Notes: generated from the sequence alone by a model not told the origin. A stretch of DNA of 64,000 nucleotides from Methanoperedens sp049303315 (GCA_049303315.1 JBAQMZ010000041.1:61910-125909), one strand, 5' to 3'. Shown: positions 1 through 9,804, counted from the first letter of the stretch. Numbers and translations: made by a program.

Positions 1-914
1 ATTGATAATATTGAGAACTGCGTCACAGAGCCCTTTCTTCCCTTTATAACGCCTGCGCGTTCGTATAACGAGGCAAGGTCTGTGTACATGTATCCGGGGT
101 AACCGCGCCTGCCCGGCACTTCCTCTCTTGCCGCGCCCATCTGGCGAAGCGCCTCGCAATAGTTCGTGATATCGGTAAGAATAACAAGCACATGCATATC
201 GTGTTCGTATGCGAGGTATTCCGCGGCTGTAAGAGCAAGCCTTGGCGTGATAAGCCTCTCTACAGCCGGGTCGTCCGCGAGGTTCAGGAACACCACAGCC
301 CGCTCAAGAGCGCCTGTTCTCTCAAAGTCGCGCATGAAATACTGGGCTTCTTCGTTGGTAATGCCCATCGCTGCAAATACGACTGCAAACGGCTCATCCG
401 AACCCCGTACTTTTGACTGCCTTGCTATCTGCAGTGCAATCTCGTTGTGCGGAAGACCTGAGCCTGAGAAAATAGGCAGTTTCTGGCCGCGCACCAGTGT
501 ATTCATACCGTCTATCGTGGATATGCCGGTCTGGATAAAGTCCTTTGGCGGAAGACGCGCATAGGGGTTGATTGCCGCGCCTGTAATTTCAAGCCTGTCC
601 TCGGGTACGATGCGGGGTCCCCCGTCAAGAGGTTCGCCTGAGCCGGACAAAATCCTGCCAAGCAGGTCTTTTGAAACAGGGAGTTTGATTGTTTCGCCTG
701 TGAACCTGACGCCGCATTCCCTGTTAAGCCCGCCGGTTCCTTCGAATACCTGAACAACAACTATATCGTGGGAAGTATCAAGCACCTGTCCTCTTTTTGT
801 TGTGCCGTCGGGAAGATTGATATTTACAAGTTCGTTGTAGCCCACAGGTTCAGTCTTCTCTACAAAGATAAGCGGACCTGCGATTTCCCTGATTGTCTTG
901 TATTCTTTGGTCAT
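1..914 (-). CDS. atpB: A-type ATP synthase subunit B (partial, 3' end off the left edge)
   Basis: Non-catalytic nucleotide-binding subunit of the archaeal A1 head, alternating with subunit A in the hexamer. The ATG at 914 starts MTKEYKTIREIAGPLIFVEK, the usual N-terminal beta-barrel of the family. The last visible codons read TDLASLYERAGVIKGRKGS, typical of archaeal B subunits. About 304 of the roughly 460 expected codons are present and the rest lies beyond position 1. The start is one base after the atpA stop, so it is the next gene of the operon; subunit D would be expected to follow outside the window. Confidence 0.95.
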   Translation of the reverse strand, partial: MTKEYKTIREIAGPLIFVEKTEPVGYNELVNINLPDGTTKRGQVLDTSHDIVVVQVFEGTGGLNRECGVRFTGETIKLPVSKDLLGRILSGSGEPLDGGPRIVPEDRLEITGAAINPYARLPPKDFIQTGISTIDGMNTLVRGQKLPIFSGSGLPHNEIALQIARQSKVRGSDEPFAVVFAAMGITNEEAQYFMRDFERTGALERAVVFLNLADDPAVERLITPRLALTAAEYLAYEHDMHVLVILTDITNYCEALRQMGAAREEVPGRRGYPGYMYTDLASLYERAGVIKGRKGSVTQFSILS

Positions 915-915
915 G

Positions 916-2652
916 TTACTTACCCCTCAGTTTTGCAAATTCTTCTTCCATGTTCTTTAGAATAACACCAAGCGCCGCATCAAAGTCTTTCTCGAATTTG
1001 ACCTTTGCAAGATCGTCTTTTGTCTTTGATTTCATGATATCTTCAACAGATGCGCCGCCCTCAAGCGCTGTCTGGGCTTTATCGCCCCAGGTGGTGATTG
1101 CCTTTAGCAGCTTGAACTGTTTATCCATAGGGCAGAAAGTATCCACTTCATGGTAGGCGTTCTGCTGCAGGAAATATTCGCGTATCATTCTTGCTATCTC
1201 AAGTGTCAGTTGCTGGTCTTCCGGGAGGGCGTCCGAACCGACGAGCTGGACGATTTCCTGGAGTTCGGCTTCTTTCTGGAGAAGCTCCATCGCGTCATTC
1301 CTGAGCTTGACCCATTCAGGAGATACGTTTTCCCTGTACCAGTCCTCAAGCGCCTTTGAGTATAACGAATAACTGTTAAGCCAGTTGATTGCAGGGAAAT
1401 GCCGCCTCTGCGCAAGTTTTGCATCAAGCGCCCAGAATACTTTCACGATACGAAGCGTGTTCTGTGTAACAGGTTCTGAGAAGTCGCCGCCGGGCGGTGA
1501 AACTGCGCCTATGACAGTAATCGAGCCTTCTTTTCCGCAAAGCGTTTTGACTTTACCCGCACGCTCGTAGAATTCTGATAGTCTTGCTGCAAGATAAGCG
1601 GGATATCCTTCTTCTCCGGGCATTTCTTCAAGACGCGATGAAATTTCTCTCATGGCTTCTGCCCACCTTGATGTGGAATCAGCCATCAGGGATACGTCAT
1701 ATCCCATGTCCCTGTAATACTCAGCGATTGTGATACCTGTATAAACTGAGGCTTCCCTTGCTGCTACTGGCATGTTGGATGTGTTCGCGATAAGAACTGT
1801 TCTCTCCATTAAAGGTCGGCCGGTTTTTGGATCTTTGATTTCCGGGAATTCATAAAGAACGTCAGCCATTTCATTGCCGCGTTCCCCGCATCCGATATAA
1901 ACCACTATTTCAGTATCGCTCCATTTTGCAAGCTGCTGCTGTGTAACGGTTTTTCCGCTCCCGAACGGGCCCGGGATAGCCGCTGTCCCACCCTTTGCAA
2001 CAGGGAATAGACCATCAAGGATTCTCTGTCCTGTTATCAGTGGAGTGTTCGGCATCAGCTTTTTGCTCACAGGTCTTGGCTTCCTGACCGGCCATTTCTG
2101 CATCATTGTGAGTTCGATACCGCCTGTAAGAGTACAGATCACAGCATCAACTTTGAATTTCCCCTTCTTTATTTCGCTTACGGTTCCCGAAACCTTTGGC
2201 GGGACAAGTATCCTGTGCTCGATATTTTGGGTTTCCTGAACGGTGCCTATCACTTCACCGCCGTTCACCTTGTCGCCCTTCTTTACTGTCGGGACAAAAT
2301 CCCATTCTTTCTCGCGCGAGAGGCCGTTCGCCGAGACGCCGCGTTTTATAAAATCGCCCATGGTATCTTTCAAAACCGGAAGCGGGCGCTGGATTCCATC
2401 GTATATGCTCTCAAGGAGCCCTGGTCCGAGTTCAACCGATAAGGACATGCCTGTATTTTCTACGGGTTCACCCGGTCTTAATCCTGAAGTTTCTTCATAT
2501 ACCTGTACCGTGGATTTTTCGCCTTCTATCCCTATCACTTCGCCCATCAGTCCTTCTTTTCCGACTTTGACCACATCGTACATTTTGGTATTTAAACCGC
2601 TGATGATAACGACCGGTCCTGATATCCTATAAATTTCACCTTTATTTTTCAT
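916..2652 (-). CDS. atpA: A-type ATP synthase catalytic subunit A
   Basis: Catalytic subunit of the A1 head, 578 aa, the normal archaeal length including the bulge (non-homologous) insertion after the beta-barrel. The Walker A motif GPFGSGKT lies near residue 230, with the arginine-finger partner region and GERGNEMADVL downstream. I chose the ATG at 2652 because an AGGTG ribosome-binding site lies about 9 nt upstream; an in-frame GTG at 2664 would overlap that site. It sits between atpF and atpB on the minus strand. No unusual residues were seen. Confidence 0.96.
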   Translation of the reverse strand: MKNKGEIYRISGPVVIISGLNTKMYDVVKVGKEGLMGEVIGIEGEKSTVQVYEETSGLRPGEPVENTGMSLSVELGPGLLESIYDGIQRPLPVLKDTMGDFIKRGVSANGLSREKEWDFVPTVKKGDKVNGGEVIGTVQETQNIEHRILVPPKVSGTVSEIKKGKFKVDAVICTLTGGIELTMMQKWPVRKPRPVSKKLMPNTPLITGQRILDGLFPVAKGGTAAIPGPFGSGKTVTQQQLAKWSDTEIVVYIGCGERGNEMADVLYEFPEIKDPKTGRPLMERTVLIANTSNMPVAAREASVYTGITIAEYYRDMGYDVSLMADSTSRWAEAMREISSRLEEMPGEEGYPAYLAARLSEFYERAGKVKTLCGKEGSITVIGAVSPPGGDFSEPVTQNTLRIVKVFWALDAKLAQRRHFPAINWLNSYSLYSKALEDWYRENVSPEWVKLRNDAMELLQKEAELQEIVQLVGSDALPEDQQLTLEIARMIREYFLQQNAYHEVDTFCPMDKQFKLLKAITTWGDKAQTALEGGASVEDIMKSKTKDDLAKVKFEKDFDAALGVILKNMEEEFAKLRGK

Positions 2653-2700
2653 TTTCAAAGACACCTACTGTTTTATGTTGAATATTGATATGAGTTTTTA

Positions 2701-3000
2701 TTATTTCCATAGATCAACACCCACCGCCTGTTTTATTTTATCTCTCAGGTTTGTGCTCTCGCCCTTTCCGCCAATGGCTATTACAGTGGGTTCCACAGAA
2801 TTGTCAAGTATCTGCTGCATATTGGGGGATAACGTCTTCATGTCATCATTATGGATAACCAGAATCCCGACATTTTTATCGTTCAGAACGCCCTGTATTT
2901 TAGCTTCGATATCCATTGAGGTCGCATCATAGGTTTTCCGAATACCTGCGAGCCGAAAGCCAATAACAAAATCGCTTTTTCCGACAACTGCAATTTCCAT
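2701..3000 (-). CDS. atpF: A-type ATP synthase subunit F
   Basis: Central-stalk subunit F, 99 aa, which links the rotor (subunit D) to conformational coupling in the head. It starts MEIAVVGKSDFVIGFRLAGI, the conserved N-terminus of the family, followed by a Rossmann-like segment containing GILVIHNDD and a helical C-terminus. The ATG at 3000 directly abuts the atpC stop at 3001, so the genes are translationally close-packed. Its place between C and A is the normal order in Methanosarcinales. Confidence 0.93.
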   Translation of the reverse strand: MEIAVVGKSDFVIGFRLAGIRKTYDATSMDIEAKIQGVLNDKNVGILVIHNDDMKTLSPNMQQILDNSVEPTVIAIGGKGESTNLRDKIKQAVGVDLWK

Positions 3001-4020
3001 CTACATCACCAGGTGGGCTTTTATTATATCTTCAGGAAGCTTTGTCTCTTTTCCACGCACGATTATTCTCAGGTTATCCACCTCTATCTTCTTGCTCAGG
3101 ATGTAATCAAGGACAGGAAGGATGGATAGCGGGTAGTAATACGATATGCTTGATGCGTAAACAAGACCATATTTATCCAGCCGGGTTTCAATATGGATAA
3201 GGGAACCCAATTCATTGCTGATGTCAGATATCGCTTTCCAGTAAGAGAATTCTTCAAGCGCACGCACGAACTCGGAAAAAGACATGGATGAGAGCCTTCC
3301 GAGATCGGTCTCTTTAAGTTCCATACCGCCCGGGATAAGCATCTTTATTATTTCATCGCGTTCCATACCGGCGCGCTTCATCCTGAAAAGTATTTTCAGG
3401 TTTTTCAAATCTATCTCGGTTCTCAGGAATTTCAGGAACAATTTATTCCCGGAAGCTGAGGCTGCTTTTATAAGGTTTGAATAGTATAATTTATCAAGAG
3501 AGTTCTCGACATCCGCCAGGACGCCTTTATATCCTTCAAGAGCAGGATAATATGGCGTTTTTGCAAATGCAGCGATTACACCCTCAATCGTTCCGATTTT
3601 TACAATCTCGGTCAGGTCACGGTATCTCAACTGGCCGGCTGAAATTACATCTTCCAGGATTTCTTCCTCGCTCGCGCCCGAAAATTTACCCCTGAGTACG
3701 GTTTTTATATTCCAGATATCAAAGGAGCGAAGATATTCGGTTATCAGGAAGTTGGCTTCATTCTGCGACACATCTATTAATTTGCGGTAGGTCAATGCCA
3801 GATTCTGGTTCAGCGCATGTTCGAACAGGTCGGTACCCCTGTATTTTTTCCCAAGTTCATCAACATCATTTTTATATTCGGATTCCCCGATAAAACGGGT
3901 TATCTCGGGTATTTCCATGTTAAGGAACTTAGGATACATATCCCTGGGGATGAGTTTTCCCTTCATAGCCCGGACTCTTGCTACGATATATGCGTATTTT
4001 GCACCGTCTGAAGCTCCCAT
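3001..4020 (-). CDS. atpC: A-type ATP synthase subunit C
   Basis: Subunit C (V-type subunit d homologue), 339 aa, the socket joining the central stalk to the membrane c-ring. It is an all-helical protein with the family pattern YAYIVARVRAMKGKL at the N-terminus and three repeated helical units. The start ATG at 4020 follows a GGTGA site that overlaps the stop codon of atpE, which suggests translational coupling. It belongs to the eight-gene minus-strand operon. Confidence 0.93.
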   Translation of the reverse strand: MGASDGAKYAYIVARVRAMKGKLIPRDMYPKFLNMEIPEITRFIGESEYKNDVDELGKKYRGTDLFEHALNQNLALTYRKLIDVSQNEANFLITEYLRSFDIWNIKTVLRGKFSGASEEEILEDVISAGQLRYRDLTEIVKIGTIEGVIAAFAKTPYYPALEGYKGVLADVENSLDKLYYSNLIKAASASGNKLFLKFLRTEIDLKNLKILFRMKRAGMERDEIIKMLIPGGMELKETDLGRLSSMSFSEFVRALEEFSYWKAISDISNELGSLIHIETRLDKYGLVYASSISYYYPLSILPVLDYILSKKIEVDNLRIIVRGKETKLPEDIIKAHLVM

Positions 4021-4028
4021 TCCTTATT

Positions 4029-4580
4029 TCACCTGAACAAGATATCAGAAACCTGTTTCAATGACTGTTCGCTAACATCTTTTAGAATCGTGTCATACTT
4101 GAAGTCAAGGACTTCCGTCCCGTCGGCATTTTCTACAACAACGCCTCCGATACAGTCAATCTCGCCGGCATACTCAAGTTTGGTAAGTTTTGAAATTGCC
4201 TGCTTGTCTTTGTGCCTTGAGTATATTTTACTGTTCCCGCTTTCATTTTTTTCGATAATCGATTTCAGAAGCTTCTGGTTTTTCTCTGCCGGCAGTTTCT
4301 GGATTGCATCCTTTGTCGTCACATATACTTCATCAAGGATTTCCTTGCGGGCATTAAGTATCGCTTTTTTGACCTCAAGATTTGCGCTGGATAGTTCCTG
4401 CTGCCTCAATCTATCGATTTCTTTTTTGATAGACTCTTCTTTTTCCGCCCTGGTTTTATCGGCAGTGGCCCGGGCATCCGCAATAATCTTTGAGACTTCC
4501 GAAGAGGTCTCCATGCTGATTTTTTCAGCCTCTGCCTTGCCCCTGGCCTTGATTTCTCCAACTATCGCATCAAGTCCCAT
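4029..4580 (-). CDS. atpE: A-type ATP synthase subunit E
   Basis: Peripheral-stalk subunit E, 183 aa. The N-terminal 80 residues are a charged coiled coil (Ala/Lys/Glu-rich heptads), and the C-terminal part, with the segment IDCIGGVVVENADG, is the globular domain that binds the A/B head. It pairs with subunit H, encoded at the operon start. The ATG at 4580 gives the expected N-terminus MGLDAIVGEIKARGKAEAEK. Confidence 0.92.
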   Translation of the reverse strand: MGLDAIVGEIKARGKAEAEKISMETSSEVSKIIADARATADKTRAEKEESIKKEIDRLRQQELSSANLEVKKAILNARKEILDEVYVTTKDAIQKLPAEKNQKLLKSIIEKNESGNSKIYSRHKDKQAISKLTKLEYAGEIDCIGGVVVENADGTEVLDFKYDTILKDVSEQSLKQVSDILFR

Positions 4581-4589
4581 ATTCTTGCC

Positions 4590-4814
4590 TTAGAAGACGA
4601 ACAATAATATCAGCGCTACTACCAGACCGAATATGACGATAGACTCGGGGATGACCGTCATCAGCAGACCTTTACCAAAGAATTTCTCATCTTCGGCCAT
4701 TGCGCCTACTGCTGCCGCGCCTATTGCCTGTTCTCCAAGACCCGCACCTATACCTGCGAGTCCTACTGCCAGTCCTGCTCCTACTGCTACCATTCCAGCT
4801 TGTGTTGGATCCAT
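4590..4814 (-). CDS. atpK: A-type ATP synthase proteolipid subunit K (c-ring)
   Basis: Membrane rotor proteolipid, 74 aa, a single hairpin of two transmembrane helices rich in Gly and Ala. The ion-carrying carboxylate is the Glu in PESIVIFG of the second helix, with GLGEQAIGA in the loop and first helix. A single-hairpin c subunit is normal for Methanosarcinales, unlike the duplicated or triplicated forms of some other methanogens. The start is placed at 4814. The coupling ion (H+ or Na+) cannot be decided by eye. Confidence 0.94.
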   Translation of the reverse strand: MDPTQAGMVAVGAGLAVGLAGIGAGLGEQAIGAAAVGAMAEDEKFFGKGLLMTVIPESIVIFGLVVALILLFVF

Positions 4815-4820
4815 ATTTTT

Positions 4821-6794
4821 TTATTCCTCCGTATATTTTCTATTATAACCAAAGGGGACGTATTTGTTACCTCCGCCTTCATAAAATTTAGTGAAAAATT
4901 CCACGTACTGAAGCCTCAACGAATGAAGTCCCGGGCCCAGTATCCCCAATAACAGGTTTATTAAATGCCCGATTAACAGGATTAATACACCTACAAGGGC
5001 AAGACCGATTCCTCCTCCGAGCAATACCCCGTCAGGCCTGATGAAAAGCTTCATGGAAAGCGTATTTACCGCAAGGGCAATTCCTGCAGAGGATAATCCT
5101 ATGGCAAGTATCCTTGCGTATGAAAGGACGTTGCTCAATAGTGTGGGTATCTCCATTATCGAGATGAAACCCTCTCCTTTTATCAAAAGTATGATTCCGA
5201 TAACAGCGACTCCAACCCCCCCGACGAAAACAGGGTCATTGGATTGTACCGGCAATTTTGACATCAAAGCCGGCATTAATTTAGCTATAGCGGCAACGCC
5301 GCCTAATAATATCATCATCCAGCTCCCCTTCTCGTAAATGGCATGTTTTAATCCGTGCTCTATCGTAATGTTCCGGAAACCCAGGACAAGACCCAGGAAA
5401 ATATGAACAATACCAATTACTAATGTTATCAAAAGCAGCGATTGCACGGATTCGAACCTGTGGACCGGAATATGGATTCCAGCTATAGCAGGTCCTGCAA
5501 TGCCGAGTAACCCGTGTTCCATTTCGCCCTTGACTTCCACGTTAAATAGCGGGAAGCCGAAAAATTCCCCGTATATAACACCTAATAATATAGACAGCAC
5601 GGCTGAAAGGAACAATATTAATGCAAGCGCGTTCAGCCCCCCGCTCTTGAACTTGTTTTTAATGACAACAGCAATACCGGCTATTAGAATACCGTATCCC
5701 ACATCTCCGAGCATGATGGCATAAAACAGCGGGAATGTGATGAAAACCAGGGATGCCGGGTCTATCTCCCCGTATTTTGGGGTTGCAAATGTATTTATTA
5801 AAAGTTCAAACGGTTTTGCAGGCCCAGGATTTTCAAGCTCTATAGGTATTTCTTCCTCTTTTGCCTCCTCTTCGAGCCTGGTCAGGTATACCAGCCCTCC
5901 CGTACTTTTCTGCAATTCCGATTCTATTTCATCGTATTTTCTTGAAGGAACCCATCCGTCTATGATAAATGCATTGGGGCTTGTGGCGAACCGCAGCGGC
6001 GCTTCTGCCTTCTGTGTCTCAACGGAAAGGTATTCATCCGCCGCCATTATGAACTCGGAATACTCTTTCTTGATGTTTTCAAGTTCCGACTTTATGGATG
6101 CATGTTTTTCTTTGAGAATAGCTATCTCTTTTGTGAGTTCATCAAGCAGTACAGGCGGATTCCCTTTTAAATCGGGTACCTTAAATTCAACATACGAGCG
6201 CTCTTCCTGCAAGAGTTTCTGGACATCATCCGCAAATGCTACCGGGACAAAAAGTGCGAAAATCTTTCTTTTTTCATGTTCCCCGGTAATTAATTCATAT
6301 TTATCCGTTATTCTGGAAATATTGGGTTCGATGTCAGCATCGATAAATCCCGTGAAAACTTTTAATGTTTCATAACCCTCATAGTCGTCCAGGGACAATG
6401 GAAGTCCGAAGAAGGGTTTAATTGAAGATACAAGATCTTCCTTTTCCTTAATCTTGAATTCTATACTTCTTAATTCATCAAAACGGGATGAAACTTGTTT
6501 TTGAAGCTCACCGATTTTTTCATCAATCCGGGAAGGTAATTCCCCGGAACTCTGCTTCAGGGCAGGTTCTTTTTCCTTTATGCCGAGCTGGTTCGATATT
6601 GCCCGCAGCGAGAGAAGATATTCAGAGAGCCTTGAAGCATTTTTTAAAGGTCGTCCTATCTTGAAATCTTCATTCTCTTCCGAATAATCCGATATGTGCA
6701 GGACGTTTAACCTGTGTAATGTGGAAATCGCCGGCTCCATGAGGTCTTTTGTACCTGCAATCATGACACGTGTCATTTTTGTGGGTTTAAGCAT
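4821..6794 (-). CDS. atpI: A-type ATP synthase subunit I (a subunit)
   Basis: Membrane stator subunit I/a, 657 aa, forming the ion half-channels. The N-terminal half is soluble and coiled-coil rich; the C-terminal half has about eight transmembrane segments beginning near LVFITFPLFYAIMLGDVGYG, with the conserved half-channel region at SNVLSYARILAIGLSS (essential Arg). The start overlaps the end of atpH by 8 nt, so coupled translation is likely. Length and architecture are normal. Confidence 0.95.
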   Translation of the reverse strand: MLKPTKMTRVMIAGTKDLMEPAISTLHRLNVLHISDYSEENEDFKIGRPLKNASRLSEYLLSLRAISNQLGIKEKEPALKQSSGELPSRIDEKIGELQKQVSSRFDELRSIEFKIKEKEDLVSSIKPFFGLPLSLDDYEGYETLKVFTGFIDADIEPNISRITDKYELITGEHEKRKIFALFVPVAFADDVQKLLQEERSYVEFKVPDLKGNPPVLLDELTKEIAILKEKHASIKSELENIKKEYSEFIMAADEYLSVETQKAEAPLRFATSPNAFIIDGWVPSRKYDEIESELQKSTGGLVYLTRLEEEAKEEEIPIELENPGPAKPFELLINTFATPKYGEIDPASLVFITFPLFYAIMLGDVGYGILIAGIAVVIKNKFKSGGLNALALILFLSAVLSILLGVIYGEFFGFPLFNVEVKGEMEHGLLGIAGPAIAGIHIPVHRFESVQSLLLITLVIGIVHIFLGLVLGFRNITIEHGLKHAIYEKGSWMMILLGGVAAIAKLMPALMSKLPVQSNDPVFVGGVGVAVIGIILLIKGEGFISIMEIPTLLSNVLSYARILAIGLSSAGIALAVNTLSMKLFIRPDGVLLGGGIGLALVGVLILLIGHLINLLLGILGPGLHSLRLQYVEFFTKFYEGGGNKYVPFGYNRKYTEE

Positions 6795-7113
6795 TCGCCG
6801 CCCTCTCGAACTCGGTTAAAATAAATTTTGTAGCTTTTGGGATATTCTTGTTGGCTTTCTTTTTGATGTCTTCGGCTTCGGATACGCCCTTTTCTACGAT
6901 TTTTTCTCTCTCTTCCTTAATAACTTCCCGTGCCTTATTTATCTCGGCTGCTGCATATTCGAGAGTTTCTTCTTCAGCTTTTTTAATAATCTCCCGGGAT
7001 TTCGCTTTTGCTTCGTTTATTTTTTGATTCCTGGCTTCATTTGCTTGCAGGACTAACTTTTTAGCTTCTTCTTCCGCCTGCCTGATATCAGATAAAATTT
7101 CAGCTCGTGTCAT
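6787..7113 (-). CDS. atpH: A-type ATP synthase subunit H
   Basis: Peripheral-stalk subunit H, 108 aa, nearly all coiled coil (alternating Ala/Glu/Lys heptads), which pairs with subunit E. It is the first gene of the operon. A GAGG site lies 6 nt before the ATG. Upstream (7114-7239) are AT-rich TTTAAAT/TTTAAG elements suitable as a TATA box on the minus strand, so the operon promoter is probably there. The next gene upstream is on the same strand but about 126 bp away. Confidence 0.9.
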   Translation of the reverse strand: MTRAEILSDIRQAEEEAKKLVLQANEARNQKINEAKAKSREIIKKAEEETLEYAAAEINKAREVIKEEREKIVEKGVSEAEDIKKKANKNIPKATKFILTEFERAANA

Positions 7114-7239
7114 TCAATTCCTCATGAACAAAATAATAGCCTCGTTTTGACTCACTTGCATAGGAGAGCACCTACTTAAATTATTCGGTTTTAAATTGTT
7201 TACGCGCTTCCCTATTTCTAATGAAAAATCGTTTTAAAT

Positions 7240-7644
7240 TTATTTTATCACGTCATATCCGGCATTAATCCAGTCCGTGATTCCGCCTTTCATGTTATAA
7301 ATTTCCTTAAACCCGTTATTTACAAGTATTTCACTTGCCTGCGCGCTGCGGCTGCCGGATCTGCAATAGACCAGGATTTTCTTATCACGCGGCAATTCAT
7401 TGAGCCTTTTATCAAGAACCTGCACCGGTATCAGTGTTGAATTTTTAATATGACCTGCATTGTATTCTTCCTGCGTTCGCACATCAAGGATGAGAACATC
7501 GCCGCTGTCGATCATCTCTCTTGCTTGCTGGACGCTGACATCGGTATATTGTGCTTTTTCAGGCGGTTTTGTGGTACTGATGCATCCCGATATTGCAGCT
7601 AGAATTAAGGAACTGACAAATATGATTGAATAAATCATTTTCAT
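7240..7644 (-). CDS. Rhodanese-domain lipoprotein
   Basis: A 134-aa exported rhodanese. Residues 1-21 form a signal peptide ending in a lipobox-like AISGC, so it is probably anchored to the outer face of the membrane. A single rhodanese domain follows, with the active-site loop CRSGSR containing the persulfide-forming Cys and the typical LDVRTQEEY strand. Such single-domain proteins carry sulfane sulfur, but the partner is unknown. It stands alone between the ATP synthase operon and the divergent purB. Confidence 0.88.
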   Translation of the reverse strand: MKMIYSIIFVSSLILAAISGCISTTKPPEKAQYTDVSVQQAREMIDSGDVLILDVRTQEEYNAGHIKNSTLIPVQVLDKRLNELPRDKKILVYCRSGSRSAQASEILVNNGFKEIYNMKGGITDWINAGYDVIK

Positions 7645-7762
7645 AATTGCTATTATTGTCCCTCAAATAATAAGAAATATACTGGTGCAATACTGGTGCA
7701 ACATGCTGTCAAACACTTTTTATGCGATAGTTTCTTTTAACCATAGACCAATAAGTACTTTC

Positions 7763-9100
7763 ATGGCAATCCACCCCATCGAATACCGCTACGGGAACCC
7801 TGAAATGAAGGCAGTGTGGAGTGAAGAAGCACGCCTCCGGAAGATGCTTGCAGTTGAAACTGCGCTTGCAAAAGCCGAGGCATTTACAGGTTATATCCCG
7901 GAAGGGAAAGATGTGAAAATAGCCGCCGGGGCGGATAAAGTTATACTTGAAAGGGTCAAGGAGATAGAAGATGAAATTCATCACGATGTAATGGCAGTAG
8001 TCCTTGCACTGGCGGAGCAGTCGGGAGACGGAGGGAAATGGGTTCATTTCGGCGCAACCTCCAATGATATCCTGGATACGGCAACAGCCCTCCAGATAAA
8101 AGATGCGATATTCATTTTAAGGAAAGAAACTGCAAAACTGCGTTCCGTTTTGCTTGATATGGCTCTCTCGCATAAGAATACAGTATGCGCAGGACGCACA
8201 CACGGGCAGATAGGCGTCCCCACGACATACGGTTTGCGGTTTGCAATATGGGCTTCGGAAATCGACAGGCATATGGAAAGATTGGACCAGCTTGCGCCCC
8301 GCGCCACGGCAGGAAAAATGAGCGGGGCGGTCGGTACGCAGGCGGCTTTCGGGACAAAGGGCATCGAGATACAGAAAAAAACAATGGAATTCCTGGGGAT
8401 TGAGGCTGCCGATGTTTCAAACCAGATAATCCAGAGGGACAGGCACGCCGAATTTGTGATGTGGATGGCGAATATTGCTACCACGCTTGATAAAATCTGC
8501 ATCGAGATACGAAGCCTTGCCCGAAGCGAAATAGCAGAAGTCGAGGAGGGTTTCGGGAAGAAACAGGTAGGTTCATCAACCATGCCCCATAAGCGCAACC
8601 CCATAAAGTCCGAACAGGTTTGCGGGCTTGCGAGAATCGTGAGGGCGATGGTTGAGCCGGAACTTTGCAATAACACCCTCTGGGACGAGCGCGACCTCAC
8701 CAACTCTTCCTGTGAGCGCATTGTGTTCCCCGAGTCGTGTGTGCTTACTGACCATATAATACGCCTCACCCACACCATTATCCAGAACCTGCGCTTTTAT
8801 CCGGAGAATATCAGGAAGAACCTGAACCTGCTAAATGGCCTGAATATGGGCGAAGCTATAATGATTGAACTCAGTAAGAAAGGCGTCGGGAGGCAGGAAG
8901 CCCATGAAATTGTCCGCGAGTGCGCAATGTCGGCGCGCGAGACAGGAATCCATATGAAGGATGCGCTGATTAAGAATAAGACAGTCTCGAAATATCTTAC
9001 GGAAAAAGAGATAATTACACTGATGAACCCGGATAATTATATAGGCACGGCAGTTATACAGGTGGAATCCCTTGTAACAAAGCTTAAAAAACGAAAATAA
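7763..9100 (+). CDS. purB: Adenylosuccinate lyase
   Basis: Catalyses two purine steps: SAICAR to AICAR, and adenylosuccinate to AMP with release of fumarate. The 445-aa protein belongs to the fumarase/aspartase superfamily. Visible signatures are HDVMAVVLAL, GRTHGQ with a catalytic His, and GSSTMPHKRNP, the mobile signature loop. I chose the ATG at 7763 because the protein then starts MAIHPIEYRYGNPEMK as in other archaeal PurB; the frame stays open 26 codons upstream without family similarity. Confidence 0.95.
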   Translation: MAIHPIEYRYGNPEMKAVWSEEARLRKMLAVETALAKAEAFTGYIPEGKDVKIAAGADKVILERVKEIEDEIHHDVMAVVLALAEQSGDGGKWVHFGATSNDILDTATALQIKDAIFILRKETAKLRSVLLDMALSHKNTVCAGRTHGQIGVPTTYGLRFAIWASEIDRHMERLDQLAPRATAGKMSGAVGTQAAFGTKGIEIQKKTMEFLGIEAADVSNQIIQRDRHAEFVMWMANIATTLDKICIEIRSLARSEIAEVEEGFGKKQVGSSTMPHKRNPIKSEQVCGLARIVRAMVEPELCNNTLWDERDLTNSSCERIVFPESCVLTDHIIRLTHTIIQNLRFYPENIRKNLNLLNGLNMGEAIMIELSKKGVGRQEAHEIVRECAMSARETGIHMKDALIKNKTVSKYLTEKEIITLMNPDNYIGTAVIQVESLVTKLKKRK

Positions 9101-9106
9101 AATATG

Positions 9107-9142
9107 GAGCCGCAGATAAACGCAGATGAACGCAGATTTTTG
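9107..9142 (+). repeat. Dispersed short repeat of the GCAGATNAACGCAGAT type
   Basis: Short tandem-like sequence with the unit ACGCAGAT repeated. It lies between purB and the next gene, in frame with that gene's upstream extension. A fragment of the same motif (GATGAACGCAGATTT) recurs at 25697-25711. From general experience this word is scattered across many environmental prokaryote genomes; its origin here is unknown. Confidence 0.55.
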
Positions 9143-9166
9143 AAAATTAAAAATGAGGAAAAACAT

Positions 9167-9619
9167 TTGTTAAGAAAAGCTACCATCAAAGACGTTGAAA
9201 AGATATGGAAACTTGTGAATAGTTACGCAGATAGTCGCATCATGCTTCCCCGTTCATTGAGCGAACTGTATGAGAACCTCAGGGATTTTTATGTCGTGAT
9301 AGAGGACGACAAAATGGTAGGATGCGGCGCGCTTCATATCACATGGGAAGATTACGGAGAAATCCTTTCACTCGCGGTTGAGCCTTCAAGGGTCAGGGAG
9401 GGGATAGGCTCGCAGATTCTCAAAGCCTGCGAGGAAGAAGCCAGGACTCTCGGATTGAATAAGCTCATCACGCTTACGTACGTGCCTGAGTTCTTTGAGA
9501 AACACGGTTTTGTAAAAGTGAAAAAGAGCACTCTTCCGCATAAGATATGGAGCATGTGCATCAAATGCCCCAAGTTCCCGGAATGCGATGAGATTCCGCT
9601 TGTGAAGAAGATAAATTGA
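9167..9619 (+). CDS. GNAT acetyltransferase, short ArgA-type (N-acetylglutamate synthase-like)
   Basis: A 150-aa single-domain GNAT protein resembling the short N-acetylglutamate synthases that use acetyl-CoA to start arginine synthesis. Support: MLPRSLSELYENLRDF near the start, EDYGEILSLAVEP, an acetyl-CoA loop around REGIGSQIL, FFEKHGF, and the C-terminal CIKCPKFPECDE cysteine cluster typical of this subgroup. I chose the TTG at 9167, which has GAGG 8 nt upstream; the ATG at 9104 would translate a dispersed repeat. argG lies 6 kb away, not adjacent. Confidence 0.78.
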   Translation: MLRKATIKDVEKIWKLVNSYADSRIMLPRSLSELYENLRDFYVVIEDDKMVGCGALHITWEDYGEILSLAVEPSRVREGIGSQILKACEEEARTLGLNKLITLTYVPEFFEKHGFVKVKKSTLPHKIWSMCIKCPKFPECDEIPLVKKIN

Positions 9620-9804
9620 TTGGGAGAATTGTCAGCCTGCCAGAAGCTACTTCCATAGCGGCTTATATTTTATTACATATCAATTAACTTCGTCCTCTCC
9701 CTCATCTTCTGTTAATATCAACCCCTATTCTTTTGCGCTCGAATGGTTCCCGAATGCAAATGCAAAATCTTATTAGGAATCCGTTCCTTCAGGCAGGTGT
9801 AGCA

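Noticed and set aside
8044..8778. A 244-codon open frame antisense to purB
   Set aside because: purB is unambiguous on the plus strand; the antisense frame has low-complexity Ser-rich translation and no ribosome site.
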